Shown one piece after another: positions 1 to 5,005 of a DNA stretch of 5,005 nucleotides; within the stretch, counting starts at the first letter, position 1, and every line of letters begins with the position of its first letter. The stretch is from Acidimicrobiales bacterium (lineage in GTDB: Bacteria; Actinomycetota; Acidimicrobiia; Acidimicrobiales; VFJN01). Position numbers and translations under genes: made by a program. The notes below the pieces were generated by a model. It ran no database searches. It was not told where the DNA came from and was given only the letters and a program-made list of their open reading frames with translations. The DNA lies in the NCBI GenBank assembly GCA_016936035.1, contig JAFGPU010000283.1, forward strand, positions 1 to 5,005. Direction: 5' to 3'.

Positions 1-1239
1 ATCGCCTACGTCATCGAGACCCACTTCCACGCCGACTTCCTCTCGGGCCACCTCGAGCTCGCCGCCGCCACCGGGGCCGAGATCGTGTTCGGCGCTGCCG
101 CGTCCCCCGAGTTCCCGGCCCGCCTCGTCGAGGACGGCGAGCGCATCGAGCTCGGCGACGTCGTGCTCGAGTTCCGGGCCACGCCCGGCCACACCCCCGA
201 GTCCACCTCGATCGTCGTGTGGGAGCACGCCGACGATCCGGCGCCGTGGGGCGTCCTCACCGGCGACACGCTGTTCATCGGCGATGTCGGCCGTCCGGAC
301 CTGCTCGCCTCCGTCGGCGTCACCGCCGACGAGCTGGGCGCCATGCTCTACGACTCGCTGCGCCGGAAGATCCTCACCCTGCCGGACGAGACCAAGGTGT
401 GGCCCGCGCACGGCGCCGGCTCGGCGTGCGGCAAGAACCTGTCGACGGAGACGATGTCGACCATCGGCGAGCAGCGGCGCGAGAACTACGCCCTGCAGGA
501 CATGAGCCGCGACCGGTTCATCGAGATGGTCACCGAGGGCCAGCCGACGGCGCCCGAGTACTTCCTGCACGACGCCATCCTCAACCGCAAGACCCGAGAG
601 CTGCTGGACGAGGCCGCTCCGCCGGCCATGACGCTCGACGAGGTGCAGTCGGCCCGCGCCGACGGCGCCGTCGTCATCGACGTGCGTGACGCGGCCACGT
701 TCGCCGCCGGCCACCTCGAGGGGTCGGTCAACGTCGGCATCGACGGCCGCTTCGCCGAGTACGCCGGTGAGGTCGCCGACGCCGACGACGACATCGTGCT
801 CGTCGGCGATCCCGACGCCGTGGCGGAGGCCAAGATCCGCCTCGGCCGCATCGGCTTCGACAAGGTCGTCGGCGCCCTCCCCGGGGTCGAGAACGTGCTG
901 GCCGAGCACCCCGAGGTCGCCCGCCCGTCGTCGAGGTTGACCGTCACCGAGCTCGCCGATCGCATGGCCGACACCCCGGACCTCCAGGTGGTCGACGTCC
1001 GCAACCCCGGCGAGGCCGCCCTCGGGTCGCTCGACGGGGCCGTCAACGTCCCGCTCGCGGCGCTCCGCCGCCGTGTCGACGAGATCGATCTGGACCGGCC
1101 CATCGTCGTGCACTGCGCCGGCGGCTACCGGTCGTCGGTCGCCGCCAGCTGGCTCCGTTCGGCCGGCGCCGCCGACGTGTCCGACCTGCTCGGTGGCTAC
1201 GGCGCCTGGGCCGACCGCTTCGCCCCGGCGTCGATCTGA
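1..1239 (+). CDS. CstB-like persulfide dioxygenase/rhodanese fusion (5' end outside window)
   Basis: The frame is open from base 1 to a TGA at 1237-1239, giving 412 visible residues with the N-terminus missing. Residues 7-17 read THFHADFLSGH, the metal-binding motif of the metallo-beta-lactamase fold. It is followed by PGH at 62-64, TGDTLFIGDVGRPDL from residue 87 and PAHGAGSACGK around His137. This is the signature of ETHE1/CstB-type persulfide dioxygenases, non-heme iron enzymes that oxidise thiol persulfides to sulfite. Phe replaces the usual His after HAD, compatible with a single metal site. A first rhodanese-like domain (about 210-304) has VGDPDAV where the catalytic Cys loop should be, so it is probably inactive. 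The second (about 313-410) keeps Cys372 in HCAGGYRSS and should accept or transfer sulfane sulfur. Dioxygenase, pseudo-rhodanese, rhodanese is the order known for staphylococcal CstB, which makes thiosulfate. A cytosolic sulfide-detoxification role is inferred; the thiol substrate (mycothiol or CoA persulfide) is unknown. Confidence 0.9.
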   Translation: MAYVIETHFHADFLSGHLELAAATGAEIVFGAAASPEFPARLVEDGERIELGDVVLEFRATPGHTPESTSIVVWEHADDPAPWGVLTGDTLFIGDVGRPDLLASVGVTADELGAMLYDSLRRKILTLPDETKVWPAHGAGSACGKNLSTETMSTIGEQRRENYALQDMSRDRFIEMVTEGQPTAPEYFLHDAILNRKTRELLDEAAPPAMTLDEVQSARADGAVVIDVRDAATFAAGHLEGSVNVGIDGRFAEYAGEVADADDDIVLVGDPDAVAEAKIRLGRIGFDKVVGALPGVENVLAEHPEVARPSSRLTVTELADRMADTPDLQVVDVRNPGEAALGSLDGAVNVPLAALRRRVDEIDLDRPIVVHCAGGYRSSVAASWLRSAGAADVSDLLGGYGAWADRFAPASI

Positions 1240-1252
1240 CCGCCACCCGTTC

Positions 1253-1292
1253 CGGGGCCCGGGCCGCCACCGCCGCAGCGACCCGGGCCCCG
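1253..1292 (+). other. GC-rich intergenic stem-loop
   Basis: An 11-bp perfect inverted repeat, CGGGGCCCGGG at 1253-1263 and CCCGGGCCCCG at 1282-1292, encloses an 18-nt loop. It lies 13 bp after the stop of the dioxygenase gene and 50 bp before the next start. No T-run follows, so it is not a canonical intrinsic terminator. It could be a partial terminator, an RNA-stability element setting the ratio of the two proteins, or a binding site. The symmetry is seen directly; the function is inferred. Confidence 0.6.
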
Positions 1293-1330
1293 TCCCGCCC
1301 GCACCGACCACCTGCCATCACCACCTGCTG

Positions 1331-1337
1331 AGGAGAA
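1331..1337 (+). promoter_or_regulatory. Ribosome binding site for the rhodanese-membrane protein
   Basis: AGGAGAA lies directly upstream of GTG 1343, with 7 nt between AGGAG and the start. This fixes the start at the GTG. The frame stays open back to 1073, but that stretch overlaps the upstream gene and encodes Pro/Arg-rich out-of-frame translation. Confidence 0.8.
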
Positions 1338-1342
1338 CCGCC

Positions 1343-1927
1343 GTGTCCACCAACCTCGACAACCGCGTCGACGCCGCCACGCTCGAGCAGCTGCTCGCCG
1401 ACGAGAGCGCCGATGTCCGCATCCTCGACGTGCGCACGCCCGCCGAGTTCGAGTCCGCCCACATCCCCGGCGCGTACAACGTGCCGCTCGACACCCTCGG
1501 CGAGCACGCAGCCGAGCTGGAGCGCCACGTGAGCCAGCCCGTGATGCTGGTGTGCCGTTCGGGTGCCCGCGCCTCGCAGGCCTGCGACAAGCTCGCCGCC
1601 ACCGGCATGGCCAACCTCCACATCCTCGACGGCGGCATGCAGTCGTGGGACGACGGCTCGCGCCCGGTGCGCCGTGGGCGCCAGCGCTGGGACCTCGAGC
1701 GGCAGGTGCGCCTCGTCGCCGGCAGCCTGGTGCTCGCCGGCATCGTGGGCAGCCTGTTCGTGCCCGAGCTCAAGTACCTCTCGGGGTTCGTGGGCGCCGG
1801 CCTGACCTTCGCTGCGCTCACCAACACGTGCGCGATGGGCATGGCCCTGTCGAAGCTGCCCTACAACCGGTCGGCCGGCTGTGACGTCGATCGCGTGGTC
1901 CGTGACCTGACCGCCGCGAGCAGGTGA
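1343..1927 (+). CDS. Rhodanese domain fused to DUF2892-type membrane anchor (YgaP-like)
   Basis: This 194-aa protein starts at GTG behind a strong Shine-Dalgarno site. Residues about 10-110 form one rhodanese domain, with VRILDVRTPAEFESAHIPGA at 25-44, the active-site loop CRSGARA with catalytic Cys71, and the closing HILDGGMQSW at 93-102. A basic linker (RPVRRGRQRW) leads to two hydrophobic segments, about 122-140 and 146-170, then a short tail. Rhodanese plus a two-helix DUF2892 domain is the layout of E. coli YgaP, an inner-membrane sulfurtransferase, so the catalytic domain should face the cytosol. Three further cysteines (80, 163, 180) could take part in sulfur relay or redox control, but this is not established. 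It lies between a persulfide dioxygenase and a SulP permease, ending 4 bp before the latter, so it probably passes or senses sulfane sulfur at the membrane. The family call is firm; the physiological donor and acceptor are unknown. Confidence 0.9.
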   Translation: MSTNLDNRVDAATLEQLLADESADVRILDVRTPAEFESAHIPGAYNVPLDTLGEHAAELERHVSQPVMLVCRSGARASQACDKLAATGMANLHILDGGMQSWDDGSRPVRRGRQRWDLERQVRLVAGSLVLAGIVGSLFVPELKYLSGFVGAGLTFAALTNTCAMGMALSKLPYNRSAGCDVDRVVRDLTAASR

Positions 1928-1931
1928 TCAT

Positions 1932-3737
1932 GTGGTCACAGTGACCGAACGACCGACCGAGGAGGCGGGGGCGACGGACGACGCCGTCCGGCGCCCCGCC
2001 TCCTCCCCACGGGGCCGACCTCGCGGGTTGGCCCGCTTCGTGCCCATCGTCGGCTGGGCGCCCCGGTACCCGCGGGAGCTCCTGCGGGGCGACGTCACCG
2101 CCGGCCTCACCGTCGCGGTCATGTTGATCCCCCAGGGCATGGCCTACGCCACCCTGGCCGGCATGCCGCCCATCACCGGGCTGTACGCGTCGATCGTCGG
2201 CATCTTGGTGTACGCACTCCTGGGTACCAGCGGTGCGCTGGCCGTCGGCCCGGTCGCCATGGTGTCGTTGCTGACGGTGGAGGGGCTCGCGGGCATCGTC
2301 GAGCCCGGCGATCCGTCCTACCCGGCGATCGCCGCGCTGCTGGCTCTGCTGGTCGGCGCCGTGCTGGCCGGTCTCGGCCTCCTCCGTCTCGGCGTGCTCG
2401 TCAACCTCCTGTCCCACCCCGTCATCAGCGGGTTCACCTCGGCCGCCGCGATCGTGATCGCGCTCAGCCAGTTCAAGGACCTCTTCGGGCTCGACATCGG
2501 CCGGCCCGAGGGCGTCGTGAACACGCTGCGGGCCCTGGGTGAGAACATCGGCGACACGAGCCTGGTCACGCTGGCCATCGGCACGGCCGCCATCGCCGTC
2601 CTGGTCGCAGGCCGCCGGCTGGCGCCCCGGTTCCCGAGCGCTTTGCTGGTCGTGGTCGTCGGCGCCCTGGCGACCTGGGGCTTCGGGCTGCAGAACAGCG
2701 GTGTCGCCATCCTGCGGGACATCCCGTCCGGCCTCCCGACCCCCGCGTTGCCCGAGATGTCGGGCAGCCTGCTCGGCGACCTCGCCCCTGTTGCGATCAC
2801 CATCGCGATCGTGGCGTTCGCCGAGGGCATCAGCGTGGCCAAGGCCATCGGCCGCAAGACCCGCGAGAAGGTCGACGCCAACCAGGAGCTCGTCGCCACG
2901 GGCGCGGCCAACGCCGCAGCGGGCGTGTTCTCCGGCTTCCCCATCGCCGGTGGCTTCTCGCGCACGGCGGTGAACCACCAGGCCGGGGCGCGGACGCCGC
3001 TCGCCAGCCTCATCACCGCCGCGGTGCTCACCGTCGCCGTGCTGTGGCTGACACCCGCCTTCTACTACGTCCCCAAGGTCGTGCTCGCCGCCATCGTCGT
3101 CGTCGCCGTGCTCGGCCTCGTCGACGTGCGCGACGCCGTCGAGACCTTCCGCCTGCGCCGGGAGGACGGCGTCGCGCTGCTGGTGACCTTCCTGGCCACC
3201 CTGCTCATCGGGGTCGAGCCCGGCCTGGCCATCGGTGTGGCGTTCAGCCTCGCCCTGTTCGTGTGGCGCAGCTCGAACCCGCACGCCACTGAGCTGGGCC
3301 GGGTCACCGGCACCCACGAGTACCGCAACGTCGACCGCTGGCCGACGCGGACGATCGACGACGTGGCCATCCTCCGGGTCGACGGGCCGCTCTTCTTCGC
3401 CAACACGAAGCGGCTCGAGGACCGGGTGGAGAGCCTCGTCACGGGCCGTGACAGCATGCGGGCCGTCATCCTCGACGCCTCGGCCACGACCGACATCGAT
3501 GCCAGCGGGGCGCACGCCCTGCACGAGCTCGGCAACGATCTCGACGCCGCGGGCATCGAGCTGCACCTCGCCGTGGTGCGGGGCCCTGTCCGGGACGTGC
3601 TGACCCGGGGCGGCTACTGGGAGCACCTGTCGGGCCGGGTGCACGCATCGGTGGCCGACGCCTGCGAGGCGGTCGCGCCGTCGAGCCCGCTGTGCACCGT
3701 CGAGCCCGACGAGCGGGAGGGCACCGATGTCATCTGA
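1932..3737 (+). CDS. SulP family anion permease with C-terminal STAS domain
   Basis: This 601-aa protein matches the usual length of bacterial SulP (SLC26-type) transporters. After a polar N-terminus, the membrane domain runs from about 50 to 447 with many hydrophobic segments. Family landmarks are IPQGMAYATLAGMPPITGLY (66-85), the substrate-site region GTSGALAVGPVAMVSLL (98-114), AFAEGISVAKA with a conserved Glu (295-305), and GFPIAGGFSRTAVNHQAGA (335-353). A STAS domain follows at about 460-582, with DASATTDIDASGAHAL as its conserved loop. SulP proteins move sulfate, bicarbonate, chloride or dicarboxylates, often with Na+ or H+. The sulfur enzymes upstream favour a sulfur oxyanion, while the overlapping carbonic-anhydrase-like gene favours bicarbonate. 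GTG 1932 is preferred because AGG at 1922-1924 is spaced 7 nt away and the gene then begins 4 bp after the previous stop. GTG 1941, in frame, is the alternative. Confidence 0.93.
   Translation: MVTVTERPTEEAGATDDAVRRPASSPRGRPRGLARFVPIVGWAPRYPRELLRGDVTAGLTVAVMLIPQGMAYATLAGMPPITGLYASIVGILVYALLGTSGALAVGPVAMVSLLTVEGLAGIVEPGDPSYPAIAALLALLVGAVLAGLGLLRLGVLVNLLSHPVISGFTSAAAIVIALSQFKDLFGLDIGRPEGVVNTLRALGENIGDTSLVTLAIGTAAIAVLVAGRRLAPRFPSALLVVVVGALATWGFGLQNSGVAILRDIPSGLPTPALPEMSGSLLGDLAPVAITIAIVAFAEGISVAKAIGRKTREKVDANQELVATGAANAAAGVFSGFPIAGGFSRTAVNHQAGARTPLASLITAAVLTVAVLWLTPAFYYVPKVVLAAIVVVAVLGLVDVRDAVETFRLRREDGVALLVTFLATLLIGVEPGLAIGVAFSLALFVWRSSNPHATELGRVTGTHEYRNVDRWPTRTIDDVAILRVDGPLFFANTKRLEDRVESLVTGRDSMRAVILDASATTDIDASGAHALHELGNDLDAAGIELHLAVVRGPVRDVLTRGGYWEHLSGRVHASVADACEAVAPSSPLCTVEPDEREGTDVI
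1934..1946. repeat. Short palindrome over the permease start
   Basis: GGTCAC-A-GTGACC is a perfect 6-bp inverted repeat around one central base. It contains the second candidate GTG start (1941) of the permease gene. It could be a small operator or simply chance within codons 1-5. No function is assigned. Confidence 0.3.
3715..3721 (+). promoter_or_regulatory. Ribosome binding site inside the permease 3' end
   Basis: GGGAGGG lies within the last codons of the permease gene, with 5-6 nt between it and ATG 3727. It supports this start and an 11-bp overlap of the two genes, an arrangement typical of translational coupling. Confidence 0.75.
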
Positions 3738-4188
3738 CCGGTCCGACCAGCCCACCTTCGCTGCCGCGGTGACGTGCATCGACGGGCGGGTCCACGAGCC
3801 GATCATCGCCTGGGTGCGGGAGCGGTTCGGGGTCGAATACGTCGACCTCGTGACCCAGCCCGGTCCGGACCTGGCGCTGTGCTGCGACACCGAGGCCCGG
3901 ATCGGTCATCTGCGCGAGAGCCTGGGCGTGTCGGCCCAGGCGCACCGGTCGGGCGCGCTGGTGATCGCCGGCCATGCCGACTGCGCCGCCAACCCGGTGT
4001 CGGAGGAGCAGCATCGCGACCACCTGCGCCGCGCGCTCAGCCGGGCCCTGGCCTGGGCACCGCCCGGGATGGTCGTGGTGGGCGTGTGGGTCGACGACGA
4101 GGGCCGTGTCACGGAGGTCGACGCCTCCCCGGTGCCCGGCGAGCACGCGTCCCGTCCCGGCGCCGAGCCGATGCGGGCCCTGCCCTGA
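3727..4188 (+). CDS. Small beta-carbonic-anhydrase-like protein
   Basis: This 153-aa protein starts at ATG with a good ribosome binding site, 11 bp inside the permease gene. It has no signal peptide or membrane segment. TCIDGRV holds Cys17, Asp19 and Arg21, and AGHADCAANPVSEEQH holds His83 and Cys86. These match the two zinc-ligand blocks of beta-carbonic anhydrases: Cys-x-Asp-x-Arg with the Asp/Arg dyad, and His-x-x-Cys. The protein is shorter than a classical beta-carbonic anhydrase (about 200 or more residues). It resembles, from memory, a minimal group of putative carbonic anhydrases with CMDGRV and GHxDCAGNPV motifs. CO2/bicarbonate interconversion is therefore predicted, not proven. Its coupling to a SulP permease recalls known pairings of SulP transporters with carbonic anhydrases and suggests supply or use of bicarbonate at the membrane. 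The last 20 residues are polar and Pro-rich, probably disordered. Confidence 0.82.
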   Translation: MSSDRSDQPTFAAAVTCIDGRVHEPIIAWVRERFGVEYVDLVTQPGPDLALCCDTEARIGHLRESLGVSAQAHRSGALVIAGHADCAANPVSEEQHRDHLRRALSRALAWAPPGMVVVGVWVDDEGRVTEVDASPVPGEHASRPGAEPMRALP

Positions 4189-4190
4189 GC

Positions 4191-4208
4191 GGATGGGCGG
4201 CGCCATCC
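4191..4208 (+). terminator. Terminator-like hairpin after the carbonic-anhydrase-like gene
   Basis: GGATGG (4191-4196) and CCATCC (4203-4208) form a 6-bp stem around a 6-nt GC-rich loop, beginning 3 nt after the TGA stop. No T-run follows, as is common in high-GC actinobacteria. The position at the end of the operon supports a termination or 3'-end role; the stem is short, so confidence is limited. Confidence 0.4.
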
Positions 4209-4297
4209 CGGGTCACGTTCGGCCGGCCCGCTTGCCGGCTGGCTGTGAAGCTGGGCCCGAGCGCCAGACACCCGAGCCGGCGACCGTCGCCCGGTTC

Positions 4298-4335
4298 GGC
4301 GTCTCTGAGGTGGTCATGTGCCCGTGAGCGACGCC
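4298..4335. other. Stem-loop 1 of the array (diverged)
   Basis: GGCGTCTCTGA (4298-4308) faces TGAGCGACGCC (4325-4335) across a 16-nt loop. Nine of eleven positions pair, including an unbroken outer GGCGTC/GACGCC. The loop is recognisably related to those of the other two hairpins despite several G/C exchanges. Confidence 0.65.
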
Positions 4336-4368
4336 AGAAGCTCCACGCCGTCGCAGGGCCGCGGAACC

Positions 4369-4406
4369 GGCGTCCCTCAGGTCGTGATCTGCTGGTGAGG
4401 GACGCC
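4369..4406. other. Stem-loop 2 of the array (perfect)
   Basis: GGCGTCCCTCA (4369-4379) is the exact reverse complement of TGAGGGACGCC (4396-4406). The 16-nt loop is GGTCGTGATCTGCTGG. There is no T-run on either strand. Confidence 0.85.
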
Positions 4407-4439
4407 AGAAGGTCCACGCCGTCGCAGGGCCGCGGAACC

Positions 4440-4477
4440 GGCGTCTCTCAGGTCGTGATCTGCTGGTGAGGGACGCC
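4440..4477. other. Stem-loop 3 of the array (one wobble)
   Basis: GGCGTCTCTCA (4440-4450) faces TGAGGGACGCC (4467-4477), with the same 16-nt loop as stem-loop 2. The single change, T4446, faces G, so the plus-strand RNA keeps a full 11-bp stem through a G-U pair. On the minus strand the same position is an A-C mismatch. Confidence 0.8.
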
Positions 4478-4539
4478 AGAATCCTCGGAACACGGCCGTG
4501 CCCTGACCAGGGGCGCCACGATGCTCTCGAGACGGACAG

Positions 4540-5005
4540 CTACGCGCCCGTGCCGTAGGCCGTCGCCCGGGGCTTGACCGGGCGGGCGAACCACAGCGGG
4601 CGGCGCAGCCCGCCCGGCCCGGGACCGGGGCGGGTCAGCGCCAGCCACTCGCTGTAGGCCTCGGCCGATCGCTCCGTGTCGACGTGGACGTCGCCGTGGT
4701 GGTCGCCGTCCTTGGCGGGCGTGATCGTCACCCGTTGCAGCCAGCAGTGCATGCCCGAGATCGGGTCGGGCTGCACCGGGAAGGTGAGGTTCTGGTGCAC
4801 GCCCGCGTCGGTCCACCAGATCCGGCTCGAGTCGGGGTCGTCGCTGGCGAACGGCCGCACGCCCTCGCGCGGTGTGAGTCGCCAGCTCGATCCCTCGTTG
4901 CCGAGGCCGGCCACACCCGACGACCAGCGCTCGTTGCCCCGGTCGGTGTCGAGGCGCCACCGCCCCATGTGGTGGGAGCAGGCCACCACCCCCGGGCGGA
5001 TGCCC
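4540..5005 (-). CDS. Molybdopterin oxidoreductase, C-terminal fragment (5' end outside window)
   Basis: Read from the right edge, the minus frame is open from 5004 to a TAG at 4542-4540, giving 154 visible residues. The first residues, GIRPGVVACSHHMGRW, and the later WWTDAGVHQNLTFPVQPDP (about 63-81) with ISGMHCWLQRVTI are typical of the C-terminal molybdopterin-dinucleotide-binding domain of DMSO reductase family enzymes. The tail ends in RRPLWFARPVKPRATAYGTGA (split here: RRPLWFARPV, then KPRATAYGTGA). A GTG lies at 4989-4987, but the conserved residues before it show the gene continues upstream. The catalytic and iron-sulfur domains are outside the window, so the substrate cannot be named; the family includes formate, nitrate, tetrathionate, thiosulfate, polysulfide and sulfite enzymes. 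It converges on the plus-strand operon, so co-transcription is excluded. Confidence 0.8.
   Translation of the reverse strand, partial: GIRPGVVACSHHMGRWRLDTDRGNERWSSGVAGLGNEGSSWRLTPREGVRPFASDDPDSSRIWWTDAGVHQNLTFPVQPDPISGMHCWLQRVTITPAKDGDHHGDVHVDTERSAEAYSEWLALTRPGPGPGGLRRPLWFARPVKPRATAYGTGA

Larger units (their letters stand above)
4266..4477. repeat. Tandem array of 71-bp hairpin-bearing units
   Basis: Two adjacent 71-bp units, 4336-4406 and 4407-4477, differ at only two positions (C4341/G4412 and C4375/T4446). A third, diverged unit precedes them at 4266-4335 (70 bp). Each unit is a 32-33 bp spacer beginning AGA, followed by a 38-bp stem-loop with an 11-bp stem and 16-nt loop. The hairpins begin at 4298, 4369 and 4440, exactly 71 bp apart. 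By hand alignment the old unit keeps 10 of 11 bases in each arm and 11 of 16 loop bases, but only about half of the spacer. The array sits wholly between convergent genes. The spacers are nearly identical, which excludes CRISPR. It may be a REP-like or small non-autonomous repeat, or a duplicated two-way terminator; the function is unknown. Confidence 0.9.
4189..4539. other. Non-coding gap between convergent genes
   Basis: These 351 bp separate the plus-strand operon from the minus-strand molybdoenzyme gene. Frames open here give only low-complexity Arg/Pro/Ser-rich translations without recognisable motifs, so I see no gene. Contents in order: the hairpin at 4191-4208; a weak 7-bp inverted repeat (GCCGGCT 4234-4240, AGCCGGC 4275-4281); the 71-bp repeat array to 4477; the perfect 10-bp palindrome CACGGCCGTG at 4491-4500; and a small CCCT/AGGG hairpin at 4501-4512. 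The last two lie just past the minus-strand stop and may help end that transcript. Confidence 0.7.

Noticed and set aside
1073..1342. N-terminal extension of the rhodanese-membrane protein to an upstream ATG
   Set aside because: It would overlap the dioxygenase gene in another frame, adds Pro/Arg/Ser-rich sequence with no domain, and ignores the strong ribosome binding site before GTG 1343.
1932..3737. Naming the permease as a sulfate transporter or as BicA
   Set aside because: SulP substrate cannot be read from family motifs alone, and the neighbours point in two directions, so no gene symbol is given.
1818..3890. 690-residue open frame on the minus strand opposite the permease
   Set aside because: It reads as Asp/Gly/Arg/His-rich low-complexity sequence with no domain motif, and lies opposite a clear SulP gene. 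Long antisense frames are expected in DNA with GC-rich third positions.
4234..4281. Inverted repeat GCCGGCT/AGCCGGC as a terminator
   Set aside because: Seven GC-rich base pairs separated by 34 nt are easily expected by chance here, and there is a closer hairpin at the end of the upstream gene.
4109..4469. Small proteins encoded across the repeat array on either strand
   Set aside because: The frames give repetitive Arg/Pro/Ser-rich translations, lack good ribosome binding sites, and are kept open by base composition and the repeated 71-bp unit.
4266..4477. CRISPR-like alternation of a 38-bp element and 33-bp spacers
   Set aside because: The two complete spacers differ at only one position, the repeated element is itself a long hairpin, and no cas gene is visible. 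This is a tandem duplication, not an array of acquired spacers.
4491..4500. CACGGCCGTG palindrome as an operator
   Set aside because: It lies beyond the 3' ends of both flanking genes, far from any start, and such GC-rich 10-mers are common in this composition.

Overview
The window is very GC-rich, with G or C at nearly every third codon position. It is densely packed with GTG/ATG starts, short or overlapping gene junctions and clear Shine-Dalgarno sites. This fits a high-GC actinobacterium, possibly an Acidimicrobiia-like lineage, but that placement is an impression from composition and gene style, not a phylogeny.

Plus strand, 1-4188: four co-directional genes. (1) The 3' part of a three-domain persulfide dioxygenase/sulfurtransferase with CstB-like architecture: metallo-beta-lactamase-fold dioxygenase, a cysteine-less pseudo-rhodanese, then an active rhodanese. 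(2) After 103 bp holding a strong GC hairpin, a 194-aa YgaP-like protein with an active-site rhodanese domain fused to a two-helix membrane anchor. (3) Four bp later, a 601-aa SulP-family anion permease with a C-terminal STAS domain. (4) Overlapping its end by 11 bp, a 153-aa beta-carbonic-anhydrase-like protein that keeps the full Cys-Asp-Arg and His-x-x-Cys set. Genes 2-4 look like one transcription unit, and gene 1 probably belongs to it.

4189-4539: a 351-bp non-coding gap between convergent genes. It starts with a terminator-like hairpin just after the carbonic-anhydrase-like gene. It then holds an array of 71-bp tandem units, two nearly identical and one older and diverged, each carrying a stem-loop with an 11-bp stem and a 16-nt loop. 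This array is the least explained structure in the window.

Minus strand, 4540-5005: the C-terminal end of a molybdopterin (DMSO reductase family) oxidoreductase that runs off the right edge.

How the genes may work together: the first two genes handle sulfane sulfur, oxidising or transferring persulfide to give sulfite and thiosulfate. The SulP permease could move the resulting or incoming oxyanion, or it could carry bicarbonate with the overlapping carbonic-anhydrase-like gene as partner. The sequence does not settle which. No phage, transposase, tRNA, rRNA or CRISPR feature was seen.
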